DNA of 64,000 bases from Polytrichum commune (taxonomy: Eukaryota; Streptophyta; Polytrichopsida; Polytrichales; Polytrichaceae), in contig OX485809.1 of assembly GCA_950295325.1 (NCBI GenBank), positions 558,001-622,000 on the forward strand, written 5' to 3'. Shown in pieces: positions 11,365-21,459 of the stretch (position 1 is its first letter; every line of letters begins with the position of its first letter). The notes below the pieces were generated by a model that saw nothing but the letters and a program-made list of their open reading frames with translations, was not told the origin of the DNA and made no database searches. The position numbers were made by a program, and so were the translations under genes.

Positions 11365-13140
11365 AGATATGTGGGTGTTATTTGGTTAGTTTTTCATGTT
11401 CTCCACCTTCTACCGATTAGATTCACACAACGAAACTTGTGTTGCACTAGCAAGTCTATAATGATGAAGCGTCAGTAAGAATCATACTGCCCTGATTTAA
11501 TTATGGTTATTGGCAGTACATGTTTGCTGATTCCTTGACTACAGAGCTAAACAAATTTTGAAGACGCAATCGAATCTGTTTTAAACAGGTTTCTTTTTGG
11601 TCACTACAAGCATATGAGTCCTAGACAATTGACCTACAGGAAATGAGTCCTATGTAACTAAAAAATTTGCAAATCTAAGTATAGTGGTAGATTGCATTGT
11701 TCTTTCATCAATGTGGGACAATTGCGTAGGACTTGTAGTGTTTATTTTTTGGATCTTCACCTAATTACACACCAATCAAATATAAGTGTCTGATTAAGAA
11801 AAGTAACTGAAAAATACCCGCATACCTTAGTGGCCGGGTCGTGTTCCAGAATCTCCATGGACTTCCATACGTGCTCCAAGAAATTGTAGACACCTGACTA
11901 CAAATAAATAGCGAGTTCTTCAGCTGGGTGAGGGTTGGATCGGTCCGATGAAACCAATATTCTGGATGATTCGCAATGAAAAAATTGCTTGCGGTGGTAA
12001 GGTACCTGGGCCTTCTGTTGGCCACTCTTCTTATTTGGACACTTTCAATTGAATAGTGCAATGGTAAGGCTTGTTGTAGTTGAGAAGGACAACATAAAGA
12101 CATTCACTGATATAAATATATCTATTCAGCTCAGACCGGATCGTCAAAAGGAACCAATATTTTGGACGATTCAAATGAAAAAACCGTTCCGGTTCTGAGA
12201 TATGTGGACCTAATGTGGTCATTCTTCTTGATTGAATACCTATATTTGAGTGGTGTAAGCTTATAGAGACACCAATCAGACACTTGTTATGATGAAAGTG
12301 GAGTATATGCTCAGAATCTAGGCCCCATTCTAGGTCAACAGTAAACACAATCGGGAGGGCCTTTAAATTCACTTAAAGGTAATGAGAATCTTCACTTTGA
12401 CCTCTTATAACAATTGCAATTCAAATCCGATGCTGAAACTTTAGATGGTAATCTTCTTGATTGGCGCTGGCTAACTAACTGGATGAGACAATTCCTAAGC
12501 TGATCCAATGATCAGAAATGTTTGTGGTGTTGGAAGGACCGCATACCTTGACAAGATGAAAGATTTTCTACTAAATTAGTAGAGTTTGTTAACAGTTCTC
12601 CTGTGCAGAAAGGAATAATTGAAGTGTGGGTAGCTTCTGCATGCATGTCTCATATTTCTGTACAGAACCTAACGCCTAATTCCTTCAGTCAAGTGCTTGG
12701 AGATCAGTGCGATGGAAATTACTCAGTTCCAATTCGTGACCTGCTTCATCAGATAGTCCTTTTGGGCCATAAGGTATGTGGGGTTTATTTGGTTCAATTT
12801 TCATGTTCTCCACCTTCCCCCCATTGGATTTACCCAACAAAACTTGCGTTGCAATAGCAAATCCACAATGAAGGATCAGAAATAACCATATTGAAAATCG
12901 GACCTTCTCTAATTTAATTTATGCATGTTTGCTGATTTCTTAACTGAATACATAGGTCCTCCCAATTCTGCACCTATTGAGTGTGGAATAGTTGATAAAA
13001 TTTACAGATATAGTCCAACCTCTTTTAAACCTGTGTCTTCATGGTGTTTGTTCTTTGATCCTCACCTAAATACACACCAATCAAATATAGGTGTCTGATT
13101 GGGAAAAGTAACCAAATCACACCCGCATACCTTATATTGA
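11365..13140 (+). repeat. Segmental duplication, about 1.3-1.4 kb apart
   Basis: Sequence at 11368-11480 ('tatgtgggtgttatttgg', 'tttttcatgttctccacc', 'gcactagcaa') recurs at 12773-12880. Sequence at 11768-11826 ('caccaatcaaatataagtg', 'tctgattaag', 'cccgcatacctta') recurs at 13077-13136. Inside, 11930-12060 and 12128-12250 are a further tandem pair about 195 bp apart ('ggatcggtccgatgaaacc', 'ccaatattctgga'). The second copy is the intron that follows the exon at 12609-12773. Confidence 0.65.
12609..12773 (+). CDS. Single exon of an unrecognised gene
   Basis: A 165-nt, 55-codon phase-0 exon lies between a strong acceptor (ttctcctgtgcag) and a strong donor (AAG|GTATGTGG). It reads KGIIEVWVASACMSHISVQN, then LTPNSFSQVLGD and PIRDLLHQIVLLGHK. 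I do not recognise the family. The quality of both splice sites and the open frame support a real or recently real exon. Possible downstream partners are the exon-like pieces at 13.4, 13.6 and 15.2 kb, but phases could not be joined with certainty. Confidence 0.45.
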
Positions 13141-13305
13141 GCTTCGCACTGGTCATTGTTTAAGTTACTATTTCTATACTCGAAGATTTTCAAGATTTTC
13201 AAGATTTTCAAGATGTCAAGCTTCAAGATTTTTTTCAAACGATTGTAAGTTATGCATGTGTGATAATTATTTTTTTACTTTTTGTTGGAAAAAATAAAGT
13301 GTGTT

Positions 13306-13535
13306 TCAAACAACAACAATTGCACCTGTTAAGGCAAACAGTCGGTGGTCATGCCACTTTGGCCAGCGGGGACTCGTCTGCTCATAAAGCGGCCAGATTG
13401 AGCTGAACAGGGCATGGCTCGGGCACAAGCAAACACACCTCGAGTTATGCTGCAATGGGTACATCTCGGCTGTGAAGCTGTGCACCATCTTCGAGGAGAT
13501 TCAAACCCAATTTCCTTCATGTGTGTTGCTTAATT
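13306..13535 (+). pseudogene. GC-rich coding-like piece, frame unclear
   Basis: This GC-richer island has two overlapping forward readings: GHKQTHLELCCNGYISAVKL followed by CTIFEEIQTQFPSC, and MARAQANTPRVMLQWVHLG followed by EAVHHLRGDSNPISF. The first is interrupted upstream by TAA and the second by TGA, so no continuous exon covers the island. Base composition unlike its neighbours and partial protein sense suggest a decayed exon. No family assignment was possible. Confidence 0.3.
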
Positions 13536-13570
13536 ATTTCAGCCTATAACTTACTCTGCATCTAGGCATG

Positions 13571-14155
13571 CCCGGCTTCAGATTGCATACAGATTTCAGA
13601 GTGTATCTGAAGATGAAGATATTAACACCGCTATTATTGTGGCACCAACAGCAGATACAACTATTGACTTCATTTTAAAAAATTGGTTCGCATCCAACCA
13701 AGACATTGACAAGCTTGCTCCAAGTTTTGCTTAATTTTCCAGCCTACTTGGTATATCTAGGAATGCCCCGCTTCAGATTGCATACAGACTTCGGAGCTTT
13801 GAACCGGGAGATCCGACTGCTAGTTACAGATGAGCCGATTGAGTTTGAGAATTGGCCAGTTCAAGAATTTAGGCAATTTTCCGATCAATTTAGAGGAATA
13901 TGTGGAATGCACCTTAAAATATCAAAGAAAAACCGAATGAAATCAACATGACATAACTGGTTGGACTTTGAAACAACTTCGATCTTGACCCATTTTGCCC
14001 ACATTCTCCCCGTTCACTGCTTCAGAGTTTATCCGAAGATGAAGAAACACGACAAATAATGTGGCAGGAACAACAGAGACATAAATTAACCTGATATCCT
14101 TTTGCTATTCTCATTTGACCAAGACGTTGACAAACTCGCTCCAAAGCAGAAATTT
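13571..14155 (+). pseudogene. Exon-like frame and two decayed copies
   Basis: After an acceptor-like 'tctgcatctag', an open frame reads HARLQIAYRFQSVSEDEDIN, then TAIIVAPTADTTIDFILKNW and FASNQDIDKLAPSFA before a stop near 13734. Its start recurs at about 13764 ('cccgcttcagattgcatac'), where the frame soon stops. Its second half recurs at about 14020-14150 ('cagagtttatccgaagatg', 'gacgttgacaaactcgct') with indels. This is an internal tandem multiplication of one exon with decay. I do not recognise the protein. Confidence 0.4.
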
Positions 14156-14951
14156 AAGGCAACGGGTTACGGAACCCTCTGGTGGCCTGCAAACTTCTAA
14201 TTATCTACACACTATAAGTTCACTTCTCAAATTCTCACCTGCAACGCAGTTGAACAATTTGTGTTTGAGAGAATTAGGACCCTTTCTGAGACACGGTCGA
14301 GCTAAAACAAATTTAACCTTGTTTAAGTACCTCAGACTTTGTTTTGGTACAAAAGCACAATCGATGATGGGTCAATTTGAAAGGTCAAAACGAAAGTGCA
14401 ACGTTTGTTCACCTGTGGGTTAAGTTGTAAGTAAATGGGGAAAGGAAAATTGGCAAACTGGTCTTAGATTGACACGTAGAAGTGATGAAAAGGTTTGTCA
14501 ACGGCAGATTTCAAAGGGCGAGGAGGCAAATCCACAGCGCCAGATTCAAAAGGGCGCAGACTTGTATGCAAAATAGGCTACTCTTGGGCTCCAAAACTTC
14601 CCTTTTCTAGGATTGATTTTGTGCCTGAATCACCGTTTACCCACAGCAAATTGCATATAATCATGGTAGGCATCTGTAATACCCCAGAAAGTTTCCGCAA
14701 AATATTCCACTACCAAAATCGAAGTTAACAATATCTGAGAAAATCCTGTTCAGATGATTCAAGTAATGGTGACAGCTTTGTAGTAATTGGGCCATTACTG
14801 CATGTTCAATTTTGATCATGCAGTACTGGCCCGAGGATACAGTTTCGCCACAATCAAATTTCATTCTCACCTAATTTTTCAAACCGCAGACCCATTTCAA
14901 TGCAGCTGCTTGTGTCAGCTAAATTTTGGTCAAGCGTTCAAGGGAATTTAA

Positions 14952-14978
14952 TTAGGGTTTAGGGTTTAGGGTTTAGGG
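14952..14978. repeat. Interstitial plant telomere-type repeat
   Basis: Nearly four units of TTTAGGG lie in a row, just upstream of further exon-like sequence. (TTTAGGG)n is the common plant telomere repeat. Short tracts of this kind also occur as telo-box elements near transcription starts, which is an alternative reading here. Confidence 0.85.
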
Positions 14979-15159
14979 ATGTCAAGAAGTGTGGTGTTTC
15001 AGCCATCCATGCAGCGAGAAGGGTCTCAAAGATCTACACAAGTAACATCTGAAGACTGTGTTAAAGTCTGAACCTATGACAGCTTCTGTACCCTTGAGTA
15101 AGAATTGTCAATGGAGTCCGAAGACTCCATTGACCAATGGGTCCCACTTGATCTTTCAG

Positions 15160-15265
15160 GATTTTCATGGTGGCCTCCACCAAATTCGTCTCATGGATGC
15201 TGACAAGTTGGCTCACTGTTTTTCTTCTGTCTTGAGTGACTGTCAAGCGAAAGGAGGAGAGAAAG
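15160..15265 (+). CDS. Exon-like segment of an unrecognised gene
   Basis: An acceptor (acttgatctttcag) is followed by an open frame reading DFHGGLHQIRLMDADKLAHC, then FSSVLSDCQAKGGEK, and a good donor (AAAG|GTAACTTAAG). The frame is also open upstream to 15058, so the exon could be longer. The product is unknown. It sits between the decayed exons at 13.6 kb and the open frame at 15958, and may belong to either. Confidence 0.35.
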
Positions 15266-15957
15266 GTAACTTAAGATTAGTACTCAGGCGGTGCAGATCG
15301 TAAAAACCCACATCAGTTGAAGTTCCTTAAAGATTGAGGAAGACTAACTTACTTAATTAAGTACTACTAGACCGTCAGCTTGATATTTTTGAGTAGCGGA
15401 CCACATTCAAGGGCGGCGACACATTTAGGTCCACCCAGTTCCACATGAACAAGAATTAGGTCTAGCAAGTACTTCCTAACTTAACTTCGCAGTGTATAAA
15501 TTCGGTAGTCGACAGTTACAGCTTCTGTTCGAATTCAGTGTCTTCTTTCTTCATAATATCTCATTTTCGTCTTTAAGACACAATAGTCATTTGATCAGAT
15601 TGCTTAGCATCGGAGAAATCTGTGTCCTGCACATATCTTTATTGCAGAATAATTACATTAGGCTCCAATTTCACGGATGCATAAATTTTAGGCGCTTATT
15701 GAAAGACTTGGGAAGTGGTTGAGCTTCAGATTCACAGACAAAAACAATCGTAGTGGGCAATTGAGGAGCTTCGACCTCGTATGCAATTCTCTTGGAGTGG
15801 TTGAAGGGTTTCGGGTTTAGGTTTAAGGTTAATGTTTCCAGGCTACCAAGTTTTGTGCACACAATTCCTTGAAAAAGTGACTGGGAACTTCTCAGTTTTG
15901 GAGAGCTGAAAATTGAACATCCTATTTGAAGCTCGTGGGATCGACGTATTTTTGAGA

Positions 15958-16275
15958 ATGGAAAATTACATGAAATATGGCGGAGGGTTAAGCGAACCTG
16001 GTGCAGATGCGGCGATAGAGTGCATGGAGAAGGTGGAGGCCATGGTGAGCACATCGATTCTACACCAGGAAGATGTGTGGAACATGATCATGGCGCTCTT
16101 CCCCGACGACGTTCTTCCCTTCAGTAATCGTAAAAGTGGGGTTGATGAGAATCTCTGCCAAGTTTCGACACCGGTCCATGTTTTGAAGGCCATCAAGGAG
16201 AGGCTGGAGAGCTCCATGGATTGGAGCCGTCTTGCTCAATGTCGATTGAAGGGCATTCTTCCCGACAATTCCTAG
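15958..16275 (+). CDS. 106-codon open frame, unrecognised protein
   Basis: ATG at 15958 opens a frame to TAG at 16275 (105 residues). It reads MENYMKYGGGLSEPGADAAI, then ILHQEDVWNMIMALFPDDVL, TPVHVLKAIKERLES and MDWSRLAQCRLKGI. The frame continues 5' of the ATG to about 15913. GC content and codon use are higher than the surroundings, supporting coding. The predicted protein is mostly helical and lacks a signal or membrane segment. It could be the first exon of a longer gene, since a donor-like AAG|GTTAAAA lies near 16302, but the stop comes first. No family was recognised. Confidence 0.45.
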   Translation: MENYMKYGGGLSEPGADAAIECMEKVEAMVSTSILHQEDVWNMIMALFPDDVLPFSNRKSGVDENLCQVSTPVHVLKAIKERLESSMDWSRLAQCRLKGILPDNS

Positions 16276-16302
16276 GGACGACTTCGACTGCCTCAACATA
16301 AG

Positions 16303-16735
16303 GTTAAAAAAATCTCGCCATCAATCTTAGATTTGCTGATAGATGCCAAATCGGTCACATGTGAATGTATCCTGCACCAGCAACTACATAGTGTACCGAT
16401 AGCCCAGGTCAAGATTTAGACCAGAGAGACAATTCAGCCCTTTGTCTCACTATCTATAACATAATTAGGGTTCTGATATGTGGAGATCAAAACCTCGTGT
16501 AGTTTTTTGTGAGACTCCCTCGTCATCAGGTCAACAAAATGTCACCATCAATCTTAAATTTGCTGATGGATGCCGAATGGGTCAAATGTGAATGCATCCT
16601 GCACCAGGAATTAAACTGTACACCGATAGCCCAGGTCTAGAGGCAGTCTAGCCTTCTTTCCAATAACATATGAGGGTTCTGGCACGGAGAGATCAGAAAC
16701 TCATGTAGCTTATTTTTCTGACTTTTTACGATGTA
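16303..16735 (+). repeat. Tandem duplication, period about 225 bp
   Basis: Two copies start near 16303 and 16528. Shared blocks are 'ccatcaatcttagatttgc', 'tcctgcaccag', 'gtaccgatagcccaggtc', 'agggttctg' and 'gagatcaaaacctcgtgtag'. They lie directly after the open frame ending at 16275. No coding sense was seen. Confidence 0.75.
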
Positions 16736-16739
16736 CTAT

Positions 16740-18767
16740 ATAATTTCCCCAATACTTATAAGTGTAGCTCCTAATCACAACATTCTTGCAACTGAAGTTT
16801 CATGACACCTGCTTAACCCCAGCTGCATTCAGGCCTTGCTCAAGTAACAAACCAATCTGACAAAGTATGATTTGAACTTCGATGCTCTAGTCAAGTGGTC
16901 GTCAGATTGTAGCTTTAGGTTGCAGTATCTCTGTGCGAAGTGGTCTACAAATTCACAAAATTCAGGACAATTCAAAAAAAATGGAGATTCTTGGGTACAT
17001 ATGTGCTCTTGCATGAGTGATGCTGAAACCTCTTAACATGCCGAAGCAGGATTAGGGCCGAAGAATCTTTAATGCGTCTCATGTATCAAAAGCCAAAGCT
17101 GGAATTTAGTGGTGCAAATCCTCTAGCCATTATGTGGTCCCTGAATTTGCAGAACCCAATACAATACATTTTCAAGGGCATTCATGGTGCTGTGAACCTC
17201 TTTTATTTTTATTTTTAAATGCTCATACTAGGCGAAAGTATGATTTGAATTGAAAATCACTGATGGTCCAGAAGAGTTCTACAGTTTATCCTTGTTGTCC
17301 TCCGTTGACACAGATCACACGTCAAACTTCATCAGCTAAGTTGTTATTGACTTTCTCTTCCTTCTGAATGAGCAGTATTAGTTTCCAGGATTTGTGTGTT
17401 TTTAAATGTACATGTCTACGGATTGCATGCACAGGTAGTTGGTGCTCGAGCTCCAACTTTCAGCATTGAGCTGCACACCTTTGAGACATTGCCAATTCAA
17501 ATGAGCTAGATTTTGCAACAAATTTCAATATGGGTCAAAGAGTTTGTCAACTTTATTAAACTCACACAAGATAGCAGATACAGGCCATCATATTATCATA
17601 CCTGCAGCTCATGGCCTCTTTGACATCACTGGGATGTTTATCTCAATTGTCAAAAGGGAGTGAAATTACTGATATGTTCTTGCAGTTTACGTCACACACA
17701 AGCCATCAAAATATAGGTGCAGTCACTTCAGACAACTAACTCTACTTCATCTGCATTGACAGCTTATTTATCACTTGGGTATCAGAGTTACATCCTGGTA
17801 TCCCCAAATAGCTTGACAAATACATTATTGTCATCATCATGATATGCCCATATACCCACCATGCTAGTCCCCAAAGATCCATCGTCTTCAAACTCCTATA
17901 TTATTAAGGCTTGGTTCTTTACACGTTTCTCCAATCATTACTGTTGTGGAGGATAAGAGATAGTAGAGTGGCCAAGTTGCATTCTTTGCCACTAATGACG
18001 CCTTATAGCAATATCAGAGTGGCAAGAATGAAGCACATTAATGCAAAACAGATGACCTCAGAAGGAAAGTGCATTTTGGTTGGATACTAAAATTCTTTAT
18101 CAACACTACCCTTCTTCAACATAGAGCTGCAGTTTGAATTATTGTTCAAACCCTGTAAAGTGGAGGATGATAACTTCATAAGTTTGACAAAAGTTCAATA
18201 CATCCTAATTAGACAAACTTACTTAACACTGTCCATTAGAAAGCGATTAGGATGACATATACCCTGAGCATGCAGTTAAGAAGAAACTATGAAAAACAAG
18301 ACCTGACCAAATAAATTTAATCCGGCCTCCACATGTAGGTATATTACAAGCCCCACTGCCAACTGGCAAAGGAGAATAGTTCTGTAAAGTATAACATTGT
18401 ACAAATCGGGTCTAAATGCAGTATTTTATGATAAGCTTCAGAAAACTGCTCTTCAGCATGAGGTGCTCAAAAAATCATATAAGTGAGCTCAAATTGTGTA
18501 GTGCGCACAAATCTTCTCAAAATCTACATGTTCTCAACCTGATTCACCAGGTTACTGAGGAGCTGATCACACCGGCCACTTCTGGCACCATCCGTTGGCA
18601 TCTCTGGCTGTAATAGTGTGAAAAGTGGTGAGCCAACATCTATTTCTCAACATAATCCCCAGCAATTTCACGGCTAGAACCGGACAGAAATTTTGGTGTG
18701 ATCGGAGCCTGAGCTGATACAAGCATCCGTATTACAAGGGTGATGCACTAGACCTTTGAACTCCACG
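16740..18767. other. No gene seen; 3' side of PLAC8 gene
   Basis: About 2 kb without recognised coding sequence or repeats. The right part (about 18500-18767) is probably the 3' untranslated region of the minus-strand PLAC8 gene. Confidence 0.45.
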
Positions 18768-20819
18768 TCATTGCTCCGGGTGGACAGACTGTGCAGGTGG
18801 TGGAGTCAACGCAGTCTGCTGCTCAGAAGAATGTCGAGTGTCATTTATCCTCACAGGCGTAGTGGGTTGTATTGATGAAGCTGGCACAGGGTTTAGTAAG
18901 ACGGACTGATGTGCACTTTCATGCCCTGGAGATTCTGCCCTTGCCTGGGACCTGGCATAGAACTTATCATCAATGACATCAAAAGCCTCAGCAGTCCGGA
19001 CCTCTTGACACAGAGAGCAACAGCTGCAGAAGAGCCATTGTGTGCAGTCAGTCATGTTAGGCTGCCCACAGCACCACGTCTTACTGGGTAGATTGTATCT
19101 CTGTCTCATTCGAATCCGCCAGAACCCTCCATACAGTAATCCAAAAATACAAAGTACAATACCTCCTCTGCCCAAGCTCTCACGTACGATTCTGACAGAT
19201 ATCCCACACAAAAATTGTCAGAGAACATGTCTTGGATGAAACATGAGCTGCAAAGAAAAACTTTTGTACTTGATCTTTGCACAGTGCTACCATGAGACCA
19301 AAAAATGTGTTTTATTTGTACTCTGGGAATTTAGGAATGTAGTGAATACAAGAATGACATGTTCACAAGTTATTCAAACACAGTGCAATCATGTAACAAA
19401 GTCTGAAATATTGTCTTGGTAGGGTATTAGGCAAATGAAACAATCACAAGAATCTGGAAGCCCTGAAAGGGAAACTTACTTATTATTGACGTTGATTGCT
19501 GCAATGTCGAACACAAGAAAAGGGGCAAAGCACATAAGTAAGAACGTCATGATGTGTACATAGCGATTGCCGAATCCAAGCCTGTCCAGATTGTATCCCA
19601 AAACACAGCAGAAACAACCTACAGTGACCATCGAAATCTTGGGAGATTCACAACAATCAAACAAGCCTCCTTGCCATTCAGGATCATCCACCACTTTGCC
19701 CTCCCTGGAAGCAAAGGTCGTTCTTCTCTCCAAAAGTCGATATTTCCTTGGCAAGTGAAACAATGTTGGGGGCCCCTTGAGCTCCCCTTGTTCAGCCTTC
19801 TCAGAGGCTTCTTCCGCATTTTCATCTTCATCATCTTCTGGCACAAAGTCCCTTCCTAATGGACTAAGACTATTGTATATCCCAGCTGCGCACCCTGCAC
19901 CTATTGCAAATGCCAAACAAATACCAACACCAATAGCCGGTCGGTTTTCTCTCTTGTATCCCCAATTCAACCCACAAAGTGCGTATTGGGAGAAGCAGTT
20001 CAAGTGGAGGAGGAGAACCACAACAAGTATGTGAGACCATTCGTGGGGTTTCCGCATTGCTTTCTTACAATAGACTGCGCGAAGCTTCAGGATGTCATCC
20101 GGGCGCCACCTTATTAACCATATGAGATGCAAAATCCGTGTCGGGTGAAGGTACAGCACTAGCAATGTGAAGAGCCCGTTGATGGTCTGGTTAGAGACTT
20201 CAAACCACAAGTCACGGTCAGACTTCTTGGGTAGAACTGCATTGAGCATACCCACCATAACCATGAAGAGAATAGCTCCAGACACACCCACTGCTATGCC
20301 CCACACCAGAATAGCCAAGTTCTTCGGGTTACGCAGCCATTCCAAGGCCATCTTTTTCAGAGTTTCCCATTGCACTTCTCCTATATACGGCAAAGTGATA
20401 CTTTTGGACATCCGAGGTTGTCTGGGGGAAGGTGTCAACCTCGAAACCTCCTCTCTTGATTCTTGGAACCTTGCCAAGGTAGTTGATGGAGTGAGGATTG
20501 AATTCAATGGTTTGGCAAACTTAGGGCTAACCGCCAAGCCCAATGGGGGCTTATTCCCCACGCCAACATTCACTGTTTTACTTTGGTTTCTCCCTCTGGA
20601 AGGTGAATCCTCTGATTCACTCTCAACAATCCCACCCACAGGATTCCCTTTCTCCTTGCGGCTCTGTAGGAGATGCTTGAAGGACAGGGAATGCAAGGAG
20701 GAGTCATTGGGGTTCTCACTATCTAAAGGTGCCAGCTCAACCTCTTTGTTGTCAATGGCAGACGGACTGTCAGGGAGGTTCTCCATCTTCTCCGTATTAT
20801 TTGTTGAAAGACTGCCCAT
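18768..20819 (-). CDS. PLAC8/DUF2985 multi-pass membrane protein
   Basis: Two coding exons: 20819-19480 and 19191-18768, joined across a 288-bp GT-AG intron (AATAATAA|GTAAGT to ATCTGTCAG|A). The split AA+A codon keeps the frame, giving 587 residues. Residues 1-150 are polar and probably disordered. Hydrophobic segments lie at about 168-194, 213-236, 262-284 and 295-317 (the DUF2985-type region), followed by an acidic loop. From about residue 383 there is a PLAC8 domain: DCCESP at 388-393, a hydrophobic hairpin, and TQWLFCSCCSLCQEVRTAEA at 497-516, the cysteine-rich CxxCxLCQxxRT signature. The tail after about 530 is polar. Plant PLAC8 proteins include fruit-weight/cell-number regulators and Ca2+ or metal transport factors; the DUF2985 branch has no settled function. 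I start at the ATG for MGSLSTNN, because the frame upstream has only a TTG. A strong acceptor at 20906-20905 points to a 5' leader exon. The gene appears intact. Confidence 0.85.
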
Positions 20820-20904
20820 GGTATACAGTACCAAGACGACTCATGCCACGATCATGACACAAATGTGCAAGAGATTAAGAAAGTTGGGAGCAAAGACAGG
20901 ATTT
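20820..20904 (-). other. Probable 5' leader exon segment of PLAC8 gene
   Basis: On the minus strand the pyrimidine-rich 'cttgccctccattgtcc' followed by 'ttttag' ends at 20905 and forms a very good splice acceptor 85 nt before the PLAC8 ATG. The leader would contain two upstream ATG triplets. The matching donor must lie further upstream, either in the 3' part of the BRAWNIN-like gene or beyond it. Confidence 0.45.
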
Positions 20905-21107
20905 CTAAAAGGACAATGGAGGGCAAGAAATTGAGTGCAGTGTACACCCAATCCTCATTTTGACCCTGAAGCACTTGAACTGCAGCGATATCCTTGATTG
21001 CAGCAATTGAAAGGGCGCCCCAATCGCTACGTCCAGTTTGCCAGTCCCACAGTTATCACATAGAGGGTAAAGGTGATCACTATATCTCCAAGCCTTACTA
21101 TCTATTG

Positions 21108-21459
21108 TCACTCTGGCAATTCTTTGCCTTTTTCTGGAATCGTCTGCACACAATCACAACCGTCACAGTTTGAAAACAAAAAAAATCCACTTGACTCAAA
21201 TCAAACAGGCACCCAGTATGGCAACTTAAAAAATTCCAAATCCCTCATCTACCGAACATGTCCAATGAGCACATTCTCACACTAAGGTAACATGATACAC
21301 AACACAGAACTGGTTTCCAAAACCAACACACACCAGATCAGGTTTGAAAATGTTGTGGACGATTGAGGCGCCGCCGAGCATGGAAGAAAGTGCCACAACA
21401 TATGACAGCACCATGGAGGGGCTCTTGATCGGCAGCTTCGAAGCCTTGCTGGTCACCAT
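21108..21459 (-). CDS. UQCC6: BRAWNIN/UQCC6-like mitochondrial micropeptide
   Basis: Two exons: 21459-21334 and 21143-21108, joined in phase 0 (GATCTG|GTGTGTG to TTGTGTGCAG|ACG), encode 53 residues. The centre reads MLGGASIVHNIFKPDLTIPE, crossing the junction at KPDL|TIPE. Animal BRAWNIN (C12orf73/UQCC6) has the equivalent GAxVVHxxYxPDLTIPE motif after a single hydrophobic segment. Here the hydrophobic stretch is residues 16-34 and the tail is the charged KGKELPE. BRAWNIN is an inner-membrane assembly factor for respiratory complex III; the same role in this organism is inferred. I chose the ATG at 21459 because only a GTG lies further upstream. The gene is 288 bp upstream of the PLAC8 start codon on the same strand. 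Such a small two-exon gene is easily missed by gene finders. The symbol is given by homology from memory. Confidence 0.8.

Noticed and set aside
14661-14870. Short frames between 14.1 and 14.9 kb as further exons
   Set aside because: No good splice pairs and no sense shared with the flanking exon-like pieces.
19554-20934. Forward-strand frames of up to 255 codons opposite the PLAC8 gene
   Set aside because: They are antisense shadows of the minus-strand coding exon, which has clear domain signatures.
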